Below are positions 1 through 10,716 of a stretch of 64,000 bases of DNA, piece after piece. Each line of letters starts with the position of its first letter. Position 1 is the first letter of the stretch. Source of the DNA: Morella rubra (Eukaryota; Streptophyta; Magnoliopsida; Fagales; Myricaceae); the NCBI GenBank assembly GCA_003952965.2, contig CM025850.1, forward strand, positions 17,527,717 through 17,591,716, in the 5' to 3' direction. The position numbers and the translations under genes were made by a program. A model generated the notes under the pieces. That model saw nothing but the letters and a program-made list of their open reading frames with translations. It did no database searches and was not told the DNA's origin.

Positions 1-1
1 C

Positions 2-243
2 ACCTATAGGAAGTGGGGTCCACCAAGTGATAGTGGGAACTTGCCGAGCCTCAAACTCACAATTTCGGACTTGCAAGGTGATGTACTCTTTGACTGGCTT
101 CCTATCATTAGGCCACCGCCTTGGAGCTTCAAAGATTTACTTGGACCTAAAACTTTTTTTCCACACCGGCTCCTAACATGTTTGGAACAGGACGTTCTTG
201 CCTTTTCGTTTTCCAAATTAAGGTTCAGTCGTATGTTTTTGTA
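2..243 (+). other. Unrecognised open reading frame entering from the window edge
   Basis: A frame is open from the first bases of the window to a TAA at 241-243 (about 80 codons). It reads as a hydrophobic, proline-containing segment (DWLPIIRPPPWSFKDLLG) followed by a serine/phenylalanine-rich end. I do not recognise it. It could be the last exon of a gene starting outside the window, a piece of a mobile element, or chance. The opposite strand is also open over most of it, which lowers the weight of this frame. No splice or polyadenylation context decides the matter. Confidence 0.15.
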
Positions 244-980
244 ATGGACATATGGTTACTCGAGTTAAATTCTGTAGTTAGCTAGCAGGTTATAATATAT
301 TGAAGGATCCTTTGTAGGCTTTCTAACAAGGTTTTGGATTTTGGAGGTTAATTTTCTATCACTTTGTCAGTTTGTGGGTCTACAAACTATAAATTGTTGC
401 AGTACCCTGATGACACTGGTAGCTAGGGAGACGACATATGATCTTATATAAGTATGCAATGTATTCATGAAAATGTTAGTTGGCCGGGTCATCTATAATT
501 ATAAGGGGCCAGCGGATGGCCTGAGATATGAGGGATGTGTTTCGTTCTCTTAGCTACGTTCCTAATGTAAACTAAAACTCATGCATTACGTACCTAGTAA
601 TTTGCTTATCGGCCACAATAATAAACAAATTTTACACTATGCAGCAGTGGGACACAAAATAAAGATGTATACATGACGTTTTAGTACTAATAATATTTTG
701 CAGAAGAGACTTTTCCAAATTACTTCTTTTTTTGCTCCATTAATATGCTTTAAAAGGACAAGCAGACTACATATAGGAGACAACCATTCGTCAATGGGGC
801 ATCCTTTATTAGGCATAGGATTGGCAGGAGAGACTAATATCCCGAAAAATCATCTTGCTCAGAAAGAAAAAACCAATATCCCAATGGGGAAGCAAACTGT
901 TATTCCTAAGAAGTATCTATTCAGGCATCAGCTTTTTCTTAGTCATTCATTCAAGGTTTGGCTTTTTCACTGCGTCCATT
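244..980. other. Intergenic, downstream of DUF629 copy 1
   Basis: AT-rich sequence without a supported gene. The part next to 980 lies immediately 3' of the stop of copy 1 exon 3 on the minus strand. It probably contains the decayed remainder of that gene's 3' exons, but I could not align a clear exon. The short open frames between 698 and 1154 have no recognisable similarity. Confidence 0.4.
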
Positions 981-1073
981 CTAGTTGGCATCAGCGTGTT
1001 CATAGTGCTTCGGCTGCTCACCCTGAACCAATTCCTCATTGGTATCTTTGTCGAACATATGTTCAACTTGTGC
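981..1073 (-). CDS. DUF627/DUF629 copy 1, exon 3 (truncated 3' end)
   Basis: After a CAG acceptor the minus strand reads AQVEHMFDKDTNEELVQ and then a short divergent tail to a TAG at 981-983. The first residues match the equivalent exons of copies 2 and 3 (AQLEDIFDKDAKEKSEA), which fixes the frame and the splice site. In those copies the exon continues into a lysine-rich stretch and two further exons. Here the frame stops early and no later exon is recognisable, so the C-terminus of copy 1 is shortened or decayed. The upstream intron (1074-1166) has GT...AG ends. Confidence 0.55.
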   Translation of the reverse strand, partial: AQVEHMFDKDTNEELVQGEQPKHYEHADAN

Positions 1074-1166
1074 CTGAAAGAGACATATATTTACCACAAG
1101 AAGGAAACGTCGGCTGACAAGATTGTAATAACATTCAAGATACAGCACAAATAATCCAGCATATAC

Positions 1167-1295
1167 CTGCATGAATGACTTCAACAGGTGCACCATTATT
1201 GACCTATAATCATAAGAAGATACAACTCCGAGCTTCTGCTCTGTCTGTCGCATGATAGCCATTATTGCTAGGATTCTAGCATCAAGTTTGTGATG
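1167..1295 (-). CDS. DUF627/DUF629 copy 1, exon 2
   Basis: This 129-bp exon on the minus strand encodes LDARILAIMAIMRQTEQKLG and then VVSSYDYRSIMVHLLKSFMQ. It is flanked by a TGCAG acceptor and a GTATATG donor. The same exon, with identical borders, occurs in copy 2 (22891-23019) and copy 3 (56418-56545). The conserved YDYRSIMVHLLKSF stretch belongs to the C-terminal part of DUF629. How exon 1 joins this exon is not clear, because a stop (KPNL*) ends the long exon 1 frame at 1738 and the donor site is ambiguous. Confidence 0.65.
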
Positions 1296-1737
1296 CTGCA
1301 AAACTGAAGATGGTAAGTACTCCGAAAGAGGACAGGAATAACTTGCTCTATGTAAAGAAGAGTGACTGCAGGGAAAAAAATATTTAACAGTATTAAGTGG
1401 TTCGAGCCAAGTAAAGAAGTAATGCACATTTACTTTTGTAGCATTCGATACTCTGGTCATCCACAGTAGTACATTTGGATCACGAAGGTCCATTCTACAA
1501 CAGCCCATTTTTAGTTGAAAATCAACCAGCATTAAAAGGCATATTAGAAACTTGTTCTCTTTACAACAATATTTTATTACCAGTTGCAAAGAAAGTCTGG
1601 GCCTTAACAAATGACAGCTTAAACATTCGGAAACTGAACGTTCGAATCTCAGTAAACTGATCATGGCGTAATATGCTAAATACATATATACTTTTATCTT
1701 TGTCAGCGTACAACATAACATATTCCTACTTCTGACA

Positions 1738-3390
1738 TCATAGATTGGGTTTACCAGCTAAGATTAGGATACCCACCGATTTGATCAGCTGCCCCTGCAA
1801 CCACTGGATTCTCTCTTCGCGGTATGCACTGTCAGCTTGTCCTTCTTTAAAAATGTCTGAAATGAGGGTGAACTTTGAGTTAATGGTTTCCAAGTCAATA
1901 ATATCTATCATGGGATCACCATTGGCCTCAAGATCTTTTTGCAGCTTCCACAAGAGGGGTTCAGAACTCTCTGGATCAAACTCATGAGATATTTTCTCCC
2001 TTTTTTGATAATCTTGATGAAATATGCCCTTAGAGTACTCTACTAATTCCCCATATAGTTCATGCGCGCGTTTAGTCTTTATAGTTCTTTGCAAATAGTT
2101 AAATTCCATTTCAAGGATCTTAAGAAGCTCTCTTCCTTTTGTTCTTCCGGTTTCTTTAAGACTTGCCCATGCCTCTAACTGCTCTCTAATTGGAGGACCA
2201 GTCATTAGCCAGTTAACAAAAGCGTCACCGTCAGGTAGATTATCGCTTTCACGGATTTCAACTGCAGATGTTAGTGCTGTTCCATCATCCGCAGTCGCAT
2301 CTTCAAATGAGGTTGGAAGAAGCTCTTCACTCAATAACCGCTCATCCAGAAAGAGACAAGAGAAGTCAGCACTGATAACAATCCTCACTTTAGCGCAAAA
2401 TTCCTGAGGACCTCTAAGTTTGTCGTCTAGAATATGGTCCCCAGAGAGACCACCTAGACCACAAGAAGTAGCCAGCTCTTCCAAGAACTCAAGGATGGAT
2501 TCAAGGTGAGGGGCTTCTTCCAAAAAGCACGTAAAGAGGAGAGTTGCGTTCAGGTCCTCATTATCAATATGTTCAAATGGAATGCGAGTGATCATCATTT
2601 CGATGGTGAACGATATTACCTCGTCAACATGCCTCGCAGAAAGACATCTGTTTCTCAGAAGGAATTGTAACGCCCCATGAATTCTCTGAAGAAGCTCTGT
2701 GCGCTTACTATCATCACATAACGGCCACCTCTGAAATTTGTCAATCTCAGTCAATAAAACTTCGGGATCATTTTCTTGAACAATTGAGCGGCAATCTTGA
2801 GTGTTGTCTATGCCTTTATCTGCAGAATCACTGTCAACCGCATCACATGACTCAAATCTTGATGGAATTTCCATTATCTGGATCGAGGCAACTGTATCTA
2901 CGGGTTTCCAGACACCATTTTCAACCATATCAACGCAGTCATCATCAGCTACTTGCGGCACATAAGCTTCAAACATCGCGGACAGACTCCCCATATCGTG
3001 CTCACTCTTGAGATGCCCAATATTCGAGTCATTATCAAGAGACCTATGTCCGCAGCAACAACACGCGCAGAACTTCCATTTCTTCTGCTCCATGGCAAAA
3101 TCTATAGCTTCCTTCAAAACATCTTTCGCCAGTTTGTTCTTACTAAAATGCGCTTTAAGGTCTTCGATACGCACTTTCAACAGTCCCCTCTTATTTTCAC
3201 CACTCATAGTTTCCTTCCAGTAGCTCTTAATTTGGGTCACTTTACTTACTTCCTTCCCGTACTTCCTTCTGCCATGAATTGTATTATCCTGCGAACAAGA
3301 TTCAAAAGCTGCAAGCTTTTTCTCCTGCAAGAGCCTCGCCGCAATAACTCTCGACTCTACCTCCTTCCTTCTCTCGTGTAATGCCATCAT
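1738..3390 (-). CDS. DUF629-domain protein (copy 1, second reading frame)
   Basis: This uninterrupted 550-codon frame starts with ATGATG and ends in KPNL*. Residues 1-60 form a charged helix-rich linker (HERRKEVESRVIAARLLQEK). DUF629 follows, with a C2H2-like finger at about residues 108-131 (cysteines in WKFCACCCCG, histidines in GHLKSEH) and the motif NGVWKPVDT. The rest is an acidic helical region. DUF629 occurs in plant proteins annotated as ubiquitin C-terminal hydrolase-related; a biochemical role is not established from sequence. The frame follows the DUF627 frame (3387-4028) with a 4-base ATGA overlap and a -1 shift. I infer that both once formed one protein. It is the only copy with this region fully open, so it could still be expressed. 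Confidence 0.75.
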   Translation of the reverse strand: MMALHERRKEVESRVIAARLLQEKKLAAFESCSQDNTIHGRRKYGKEVSKVTQIKSYWKETMSGENKRGLLKVRIEDLKAHFSKNKLAKDVLKEAIDFAMEQKKWKFCACCCCGHRSLDNDSNIGHLKSEHDMGSLSAMFEAYVPQVADDDCVDMVENGVWKPVDTVASIQIMEIPSRFESCDAVDSDSADKGIDNTQDCRSIVQENDPEVLLTEIDKFQRWPLCDDSKRTELLQRIHGALQFLLRNRCLSARHVDEVISFTIEMMITRIPFEHIDNEDLNATLLFTCFLEEAPHLESILEFLEELATSCGLGGLSGDHILDDKLRGPQEFCAKVRIVISADFSCLFLDERLLSEELLPTSFEDATADDGTALTSAVEIRESDNLPDGDAFVNWLMTGPPIREQLEAWASLKETGRTKGRELLKILEMEFNYLQRTIKTKRAHELYGELVEYSKGIFHQDYQKREKISHEFDPESSEPLLWKLQKDLEANGDPMIDIIDLETINSKFTLISDIFKEGQADSAYREERIQWLQGQLIKSVGILILAGKPNL

Positions 3391-4028
3391 CTCCTCGTCT
3401 GTCTCACTCGGAAAATTACACTCCTCTTCTTCAAAATCGCCTCTTCGCTGTTAGTATCATGAACATTGTTGCATTTCTCTATTAACCTTTTAACTTTGTT
3501 CTTCATATACTCAATCCGAGATTCTTTCGTCACAAGCGGCAAGTCCCGAAGAAGAAAATCAGTTTTTAACAACCAATCTTCCATAGGGTCCGTTGGGTCT
3601 TCGATCATCAAAGCGCGCTCGCATTCTTGTATTACTTCTTGGTAGCCTTTATTTTCGTCGTGTATTGCCACTAACTCGAAGAGAACTTTGGCGTAGATAA
3701 ATGAATATTGGAGTGAGTTCTTGTTGAAGGCTATAGCTTGTCTGGCTGCTTCCGCTGCGTTATTGAGGTGCTTGCGTTTTGTGTTAGAGTCGTCGATAAG
3801 AGCAGCGGTTTTGAAGTGGATGGCTCCTAGAGTGGCGTGGAGAATGGCGAAGCAACGCACGCTCATGTCATCCCTGCTGTGGCGGGAAATGGGTTCTTTG
3901 ACGAGTCTGAGGGCTTTGCTGTGTTTTCCACGCTGGAGAGCAGTGAAGGCGCGTTCACATTCCACCATGATGGAAGCTTCGAACGGTGGGGAATCAGAGG
4001 AGGCGGAGGGCCTCTTTCTCGGGGCCAT
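3387..4028 (-). CDS. DUF627 (TPR-like) N-terminal domain protein (copy 1, first reading frame)
   Basis: This 213-codon frame begins MAPRKRPSASSDSPPFEAS, matching the start of copy 3 (MAPKKRPSAYTDPPP). It contains a helical repeat region typical of DUF627: ECERAFTALQRGKHSKALRL, then AEAARQAIAFNKNSL, then YAKVLFELVAIHDENKGYQE with ECERALMIEDPTDP. In known family members DUF627 is the N-terminal domain directly before DUF629. Here it ends at TGA (3387-3389), which overlaps the ATG of the DUF629 frame. A single-base loss at about 3415 (TTTTCCGAGTG, where reading into DUF629 needs one more C) explains the break. Copy 3 is broken at the same spot. The start codon choice follows the conserved N-terminus. 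Confidence 0.75.
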   Translation of the reverse strand: MAPRKRPSASSDSPPFEASIMVECERAFTALQRGKHSKALRLVKEPISRHSRDDMSVRCFAILHATLGAIHFKTAALIDDSNTKRKHLNNAAEAARQAIAFNKNSLQYSFIYAKVLFELVAIHDENKGYQEVIQECERALMIEDPTDPMEDWLLKTDFLLRDLPLVTKESRIEYMKNKVKRLIEKCNNVHDTNSEEAILKKRSVIFRVRQTRR

Positions 4029-4375
4029 TTTTTCTCCTCCTTTTCCAGGCTTAATTTCAAGAAAAATCTATTAAAGATGAGATGGGGCGGGCGGAAACGT
4101 AAATGTAATCAGTTGGGAACTAATGGAACCATCTTTAACTTCTTTTATTTCTGGAGTACATGCAGAAGGTCATGACTTCTCTAACCTTCTACGATGCCAA
4201 TTCATCTATTTGGTCATTAACAGTACCGTACGCGTATGTTATATCATAGAGAGCGGAAAGAACACAAGTAGGTACGTACGATATTGTTTTTATCGAAAAA
4301 TGATTAGCTTGGCTTGACTATAAGAATTAATTGATTCTCAAACCTGGCCATATTGTGAACGAACGAAAGAAAGAC
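4029..4375. other. Spacer between copy 1 start and the copy 4 remnant
   Basis: This short spacer contains the copy 1 leader. The stretch TTTTCTTGAAAT just upstream of its ATG (minus strand) also precedes the ATGs of copies 2 and 3, which suggests a shared 5' leader. No clear TATA box was seen. The 3' end of the tandem copy 4 must lie inside this spacer. Confidence 0.4.
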
Positions 4376-4500
4376 TTACACTTGTTCTGCTTTTTCTTGG
4401 GGGAAAGGAAGGTCCTTCTCATAACTAACAAGAGAAGCAAGAACGAAAAAGAAACGAATAAAAGCTGCAAATTAAAACCTTAATATCTTTCGCCTTTTCA
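4376..4500 (-). pseudogene. DUF627/DUF629 copy 4, 3' exon remnant (distal side of CACTA-1)
   Basis: Joining minus-strand position 16471 directly to 4500, that is, removing CACTA-1 and one TSD, gives a reading KKKKKSHEKAKDIKVL. This aligns with KKKKKNRQKAKNIKVL of copies 2 and 3. Further on, the minus strand carries an exon end like the one in copy 3, a stretch ending in AAAGCAGAACAAGTGTAAGTC beside copy 3's GACAAAGCACAACAAACGTAAG, including the GTAAG donor. This fragment is therefore the downstream part of a fourth gene copy that lay directly upstream of copy 1 on the same strand. It is not functional. Confidence 0.7.
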
Positions 4501-4659
4501 CACTACAAGAAAAAAATACTTTGGGTGACAAAAAAAAATTTGTCACGCAAAGTACTAATTTTGTCAGTTAAGGTTTGGGTGACAAAACCGAGTTGTCACC
4601 CGATTTGTCACCTAAAGCCCATCAGCCAATGTTTTAGGTGACGATTTTCGTGTTCTGTC

Positions 4660-5165
4660 ACTCGAAACCGTTCGGATGGTTTATAACAACGTCCGAACGA
4701 TTTGGTGCCATACTGACGAAATTGAAAATCGTCATGCCCAGTACAGTCCATCCGTTTGCATGAGCTGTATGAACGTTCTCTCTATACATTCGCACAGCTC
4801 ATGCGAACGGTTAGTCCAATGTGACGAACACATTTTGTCACGGAATAAACGTCTGCACTATTGTATAACAATGTCCGAACGATAATGTAAATATGTCCAG
4901 ACGCATTTGTGAAGACGTCCGCACCGTTGTTTCATTATGACGAAATATTTTTTGTCAGCTTCAAAAACCGTTCGAACTTTTACAAATGAAGTTCGGATGC
5001 AATTTCCGCAGAACACGTTGGAACGTGTTTTATTATTGTGCGAATGGTTTCCTAATAAAAACTGTGTGCATGCTAGAAATATTGTTCGACGGAGTAAGGG
5101 TTCGGACTTGTTTTGTAAGCGTGCGCACGTTACAACGTTCGAACGACTTTTGTTAGCGTTTGAAC
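4660..5165. repeat. Left subterminal repeats of CACTA-1
   Basis: Many scattered copies, in both orientations, of short motifs such as CCGTTCGGA, CGTCCGAACG, CCGTTCGAAC and CGTTCGAACG, separated by 20-60 bp. In well-studied CACTA elements such subterminal repeats bind the TNPA protein and are needed for excision; here this role is inferred. The partial CACTA end at 32765 has the same motifs in the same order. Confidence 0.75.
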
Positions 5166-5404
5166 TGTTTTCCACATATTTGAATTAATTTAATTAAAAT
5201 TTTAAAAATAATTACAAATAATATAAATAAAAATATATTCAATACTCGTAGTATAATAAAATATCTACAAATATGTAATCGTCATTAAAAGTAAATAAAA
5301 TGCATAATCAATAAGTACTGACAAAGTAGTGAAAATACATAAATCTACCCAAATTTTTGTTTGGGTGTCAAACGAGATTGCAACTGTCTGATCTGCTCCA
5401 TCAG
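5166..5404. other. AT-rich 3' flank of the CACTA-1 TNPA-like gene
   Basis: This segment is strongly AT-rich and free of the subterminal motifs. It lies directly downstream (minus strand) of the TNPA-like coding end and probably holds its 3' untranslated region. Confidence 0.4.
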
Positions 5405-7059
5405 CTACTCACGCATCTGCTCCGCCATTAGTTGCATCCTCCGTTCTTGTTGTTCCACTAGGTTCCTTTGTTGTTCCTGCATCATCTTCTGATGCTCTTC
5501 GTCTTTTTTCCATTGCTGCTCCACCATTATCTGCATCAGCTCTTTGTCTTTCTTCCGTTGCTGCTCCTCTATCATCTGTAAATGCTCTCGCATCGTCTGC
5601 TCCATATCTGACAGCTTGATCAGAAGCGTTTCATATTCCATCTGTCTAGCCCTCATCTCCTCAATCTCTAATCTGGCCTCCTCCAATCTCCGGGACAAAT
5701 CAATGGACGCTACTAATGAAGATGATCCAACAGACCATACTGAACGGCCTAAACCTCGCACGTAACCCGCTTTTGTCCCCAACACCTCAGCGAAAATCTC
5801 CACTTCGGTGTATGACTTTCCCTCTGACTCGTGCTGCAACTGTAATGCCTCCATTTTTTCCTACAAAATTAAAAAAGAAGATAAAATTAGCACATATGAA
5901 ACATAAACGCATATGAATGCATCATTAAATCTAACGTTACAACTTACAAAATTTTTTCGTGCATCTTCTGATGTCCACATGTCATCCTTATTAGTATGAG
6001 TCTTTTTATACAGCAACGCAGGACTAATCTCATCAGATTCTAGATTTTTTTGTACATCAAAAGAAATATAGAACGTGCATATTAAAATACCTAAGTCATT
6101 TATTTAAATAATAAATAATAAAAATGTAAATTTATTACTTACTAACAACGCTCTTGCGCGTTGGAAAGACCTCACTCCAGATGTGTGTACAATCTTCAGC
6201 TTAGCTCTATTCTCCTTGTTGATTGCACTCCTCCTCTGCATTGTACATTTACAGTTGTTACCACAATTAATAATAAAATAAAATAAATGTTCAGGACGGA
6301 ATAAAAATGTTTAACCTGAAATTCCTCGCTCGCGAATAAATCACAGACACGAGTCCATTCTTCCTTGTTCATATCAGGATACAGGTGTTCTAACGCCTCT
6401 TCTTTGGAATTGAACACCGAGTAATGCTGGAAAATTCTATTTTTGTACGTCCTGTACGCTCTGTTCATCGTAGATGTCACAGTTATGCAATCCTCGGTTC
6501 GGTCGTAATCTAGTTGGAAGTCATCCTTAACATATATAACAGTTAGTATGTATAAAAGTTTCAACAATTAAAATTAATGAATTATACTTACCAACACTCG
6601 GTTCATTACGTACGATTTAACCTCGTCGAGGACCTCCTTCACTTACTCGTCTCAAATGGGACATGTTGTCGAACGAGTGCGCCAATATGACTCGAGAGCA
6701 TTGAGGACGCCTTGTCATCGCCACCCGTACATCCATCAGGGATATGGACAGTCAGCTTTCCTCCGGTGCAAGCCTTGAGTAAGGCAATCCCATGTGTACT
6801 ACCTCGAACGTGTTTAATTCTAGACGTCGCTACAAATGAAGAACAATTTAAAATTTAAAATTTTCATAATATTTAATCAAGATTGAAGGGGTAAGATACT
6901 TACACGCACAACTACTTTGGGTGCTACTGGATTGGCTGTGGTAGGGGACTGTAATTCGTTCCTATCCCTAAGTGAAGGACCCGACACTGCTAGTCTACCG
7001 GGACTACTCTCAGCACGAACTGATGAATCGCACCGAAGGCGTTTCCCTCCCGCTGGCAT
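5405..7059 (-). CDS. TNPA-like protein (plant Ptta/En/Spm, Transposase_24 family), multi-exon
   Basis: Exons read on the minus strand: 6904-7059 (MPAGGKRLRCDSSVR), about 6592-6829 (RGSTHGIALLKAC, VHIPDGCTG, IGALVRQHVPFETS), about 6316-6525 (TMNRAYRTYKNRIFQHY, NKEEWTRVCDLFASEEFQ), about 6145-6241 (INKENRAKLKIVHTSGVRSF), about 5948-6050 (LLYKKTHTNKDD) and 5405-5854 (EVLGTKAGYVRGLGRSVW, then a long glutamine/glutamate-rich coiled coil). The order and motifs match the Transposase_24 family, which corresponds to the DNA-binding TNPA-type partner of CACTA transposases. GT/AG borders are visible. A stop and a frame change near 6640 suggest this copy is damaged or has another splice pattern. It probably binds the subterminal repeats. 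Confidence 0.75.
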
Positions 7060-7174
7060 GACGTTGTCCTGTGACCAAATAAATCAATATTGGAGAAAAC
7101 ATAGACAATGAATTATGTTACCCAAAATGAATATAAAATAGAAACGCAAAGTAAATCGAAACGATAAAGTTACT

Positions 7175-10100
7175 TTAGTCCTCTAAGTCATATTCTTCAG
7201 AATCACTACAATCTTCACTGAACGATTCCGAGGAATCATCTCTTCCTTCTACTTCATGCTGTTGTAGAACACCATTATCGGTTACCGGCACATAAGCGTC
7301 AATGTCATTTCTAGTCAATGGGATCATATCAAATGAGCTAAAGTCCACAAAAAGCTCAACAGACTCATTTTCCTGTATGCTTCACGGTTCGACGGTCCTT
7401 CTCCATCTTCACTAACTTCCTCCTCAATAGGTGGAATATCATACATGTTTCTAGGGGTTAATCTTTTGAACAATTTTCCAGTGACCGCCCAACTTCATAT
7501 CATCCATATAAAATACTTGATTCCCCTGAGAAGCTAGCACAAACGGGTCGTCTTTGTACCACTTTCGGGATATGTTAATACTAACAAACCGACCACTTTT
7601 ATCAAGACCTAAGTTTTGAGTACTCAAGTCAAACCAGTCACATTTGAGTAAATAAACTAAATTCCCCGCAAATAACGCAACGCGTAAATATCCACGACCT
7701 GGCCGTAAAAATCAACATCTTCCCCATCATGGTCCCCCGGAACAACCACACCACTATTCTGAGTGTTACGAAACTGTTCACGAAAGACTGTGAAACCTAA
7801 CTCCATTCACTACACACCCAGAATAACAAAGTGCCCGCTGATCCGGACCAGATGCTAATGCATACAAATCATCCGACACCGAGCCTGGATTTTCATTGCG
7901 CATAGTTTGAATCTAAAATATTAAACACGTGTTAAGTTTGAATCTAAAAAATAATAATCAATTAAAATTAAACGTATAATAGAGATAAAATTAAATAAAT
8001 ACCCGATTTCTAAACCATAACGAAAATCTTCTTCGTGCCTCCTATCAACATTTATTGGTGATTGTCTCCTCATCTCTTCCAAGTGCTCGCTATAAAGAGA
8101 TAAGATATTTTATAATAAATTAAAATATAATGAATTGATAAGTGATTAAATGAGAAAATATTCTTATAAGCGCTTACTCTATATGTTGGCTGATTTTGAA
8201 CAGTTGTTGAGTACGTACCACTGCGCTTTTGTAAATTCCTTTCTATTCAAATCTTGACCCTTACCAGCTCCCAGCGGTCGAACACTTTGAGTAAACATAG
8301 AAAAACGACAACTTCGATCATCCATGTCGGCATAATTCTGGTCTTTTCTATTAAATCTCGTCTCAACCGTACCAAGATACATTGAGCAAAATGTTAGACA
8401 TTCATTTAACAGATAATTCTCTGCTATGGAGCCCTCACACCGTGCTCTGTTCTTAACGAAACGCTTCATCTTCCCCATATACCTCTCCATTGGATACATC
8501 CACCGAAATTGAATTGGACCCCCAAGTTTCACCTCCCGTAAATGAACTGCTAAATGAACCATAATAGTAAAAAACGATGGAGGGAAAATGCCTTCCAACT
8601 TGCAAAGAATCATTCCAATGTCCTTCTCTAACTAGTCGACAACGTCTAAACGTATTGTTCTTGAGCACAAGTCTCTAAAGAATAAGCTCAACTCAGTCAA
8701 CGCTGTACATACTTTGTTTCCTAACAACCCGTGTATCATTGCCGGTAACAGTCGCTGCAACAAGACGTGTGAGTCGTGACTCTTCATACCCATTATCTTC
8801 CCTTTTTTTATATTTACGCACCCGATATGTTAGAGGCGTATCCATCCGGAAACTTAACACCCTTCAGCCATTCACAACACTTCTTACGTTCATCCTTTGT
8901 TAAAGTAAATAATGCTGAGGCATCACCTCCTGCTGACCCCGAACTTGCAAATGCAAATCTTTTTTAATGCCCATTAATGCCAAGTCTCTCCGAGCACTAG
9001 CATTGTCCTTCGTCTTACCATCGACGTTCATCAAAGTTCCCAACACATTGTCACAAATATTCTTCTCTATGTGCATGACGTCCAAATTATGTCGAAGTTT
9101 CAAATCTGACCAGTACGGCAACTCAAAGAATATGCTGCGCTTTGTCCAACTTAACTCATTCTTAGCCCGTTTTCTCTTCTTCTGAGTCTTCCCAAACGAA
9201 CATAATGGTACCGATTCAAGTTGTTGAAGTATCTCCTCTCCAGTGACTTCTTCAGGCGCTGCTCTAAACTCTTTCCCATCAAATATGTTGACATCATGCC
9301 TCCACCCATGCGTCGCGGGCAAATACCGGCGATGTCCCAAAAAATAATGTTTGCCCCATGTTTCAACCAAAACGACATTGTGTTCGCATTGCAATTAGGG
9401 CATGCTAACCGTCCTTTCGTACTCCAACCCGAGAGATTACCATAAGCCAAAAAATCATTTATTGTCCAAAGCAAAGTAGCATGTAACTTGAATGGACTTG
9501 ACACGGCGCGTCGTACGTCTGCACTCCATTTTCCCACAACTCCTTCAACTCATCTATCAATGGCTGCAAGTAGACGTCGATATCATTATCGGGACTTCTT
9601 GGACCCGGAATAAGCAACGACAGCATGAAACTTGAATCCTTCATACATTTCCATGGCGGCAAATTGTATGGAATTAGTACCACTGGCCATATACTATACG
9701 ATAAGCTCATGTTGCCAAACGGATTGAACCCATCAGATGCCAAACCCAGCCGGACGTTCCGAGATTCCTGACCAAACCATTCATACTTCTTATCGAGGTC
9801 TTTCCATACCCCAGAGTCTGCAGGATGCCTCATCACCCCATCTTCAATCACACGCTTCTCTTGGTGCCATTGCATATCCGTTGCCGTTTGCCTTGACAGA
9901 AACAATCTCTGCAACCTCGTTTCAAGGGAAAATGCCGCAGCACTTTTTGAGGAACCTTTGATTGGTATTCTGACTGTACTTCCACCTCGATGCCCCACAC
10001 ACTTGACACTCTTGTAACTCACTGTACTCCTTCCAAAACAATACACAGTCATTTAAGCACGCATGTATGTTATCGTAGCTAAAGCCTAAATTCTTTCTTA

Positions 10101-10716
10101 ACTTTTTCGCCTCATAATAAGATTTAGGAAGTGTCTCCCCCTCCGGCAGCGCATCTTTTATTAAGCCCAACACATCTTCAAACGCCTTTACAGTCAAATT
10201 ATTCTCCGACTTCACATGAAGTAACCTAACAACGAAAGACAACTTCGAGTACTTCTTACACCCGGGATACAACTCTCGCTCAGCATCTGCCCATAACTTG
10301 GTATACTCGAAAAATCCTGACTTGACTGTTTCAGGACCTAGCATATTTTCACCAGCGTTCTCATCAACCCCTCCTCCTGCCTCAAAATCTTCTAACATGT
10401 CTCTCATATCATCATTTATATTTCCCCCAGAGTCTTCACTACAAGTTTAGGTTCTAAAGTCACTAGTTAGAAACTTCTGAAATTGACTCTCCGTGAAATA
10501 CCCAATGAGTGTAACTCTGGTCAAACCAATTATGAATAAATGATCCTCCATCTCGTCCACACATTGGAACAACACATTTTTACATTTCTTACATGGACAT
10601 CTTATCAGTCCCCGACTATCTGCATAACTACGGGCAACACTCATAAAATCCCGAACACCATCACTATACTTCGCACTTTTCAGTCTATCAGCCTCATAAA
10701 TCCAGCTCTTATCCAT
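7175..10716 (-). pseudogene. TNPD-type CACTA transposase (tnp2 family), frameshifted
   Basis: The domain order on the minus strand is complete. A Transpos_assoc-like start (MDKSWIYEADRLKSAKYSDG, CPCKKCKN) is at 10716 to about 10500. The tnp2 core spans about 10400-8850 (DGFNPFGNMSLSYSIWPV, IPYNLPPWKCMKDSSFM, LIPGPRSPDNDIDVYLQPL, LDVMHIEKNICDN). DUF4218 is at 8613-8180 (YMGKMKRFVKNRARCEGSIA). A DUF4216-like part is at about 7810-7470 (LLKCDWFDLSTQNLGLD, DPFVLASQGNQVFYMDD), and an acidic C-terminus ends at a TAA at 7175-7177. The coding sequence is broken by single-base frameshifts near 9925, 9505 and 9350, by others further on, and by stops near 8635 and 7660. In active elements this protein cuts the ends. 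This copy cannot make a full-length enzyme. Confidence 0.88.

Noticed and set aside
698-1154. Two overlapping plus-strand frames
   Set aside because: They lie antisense to or downstream of copy 1 exons 2-3 and have no recognisable domain.
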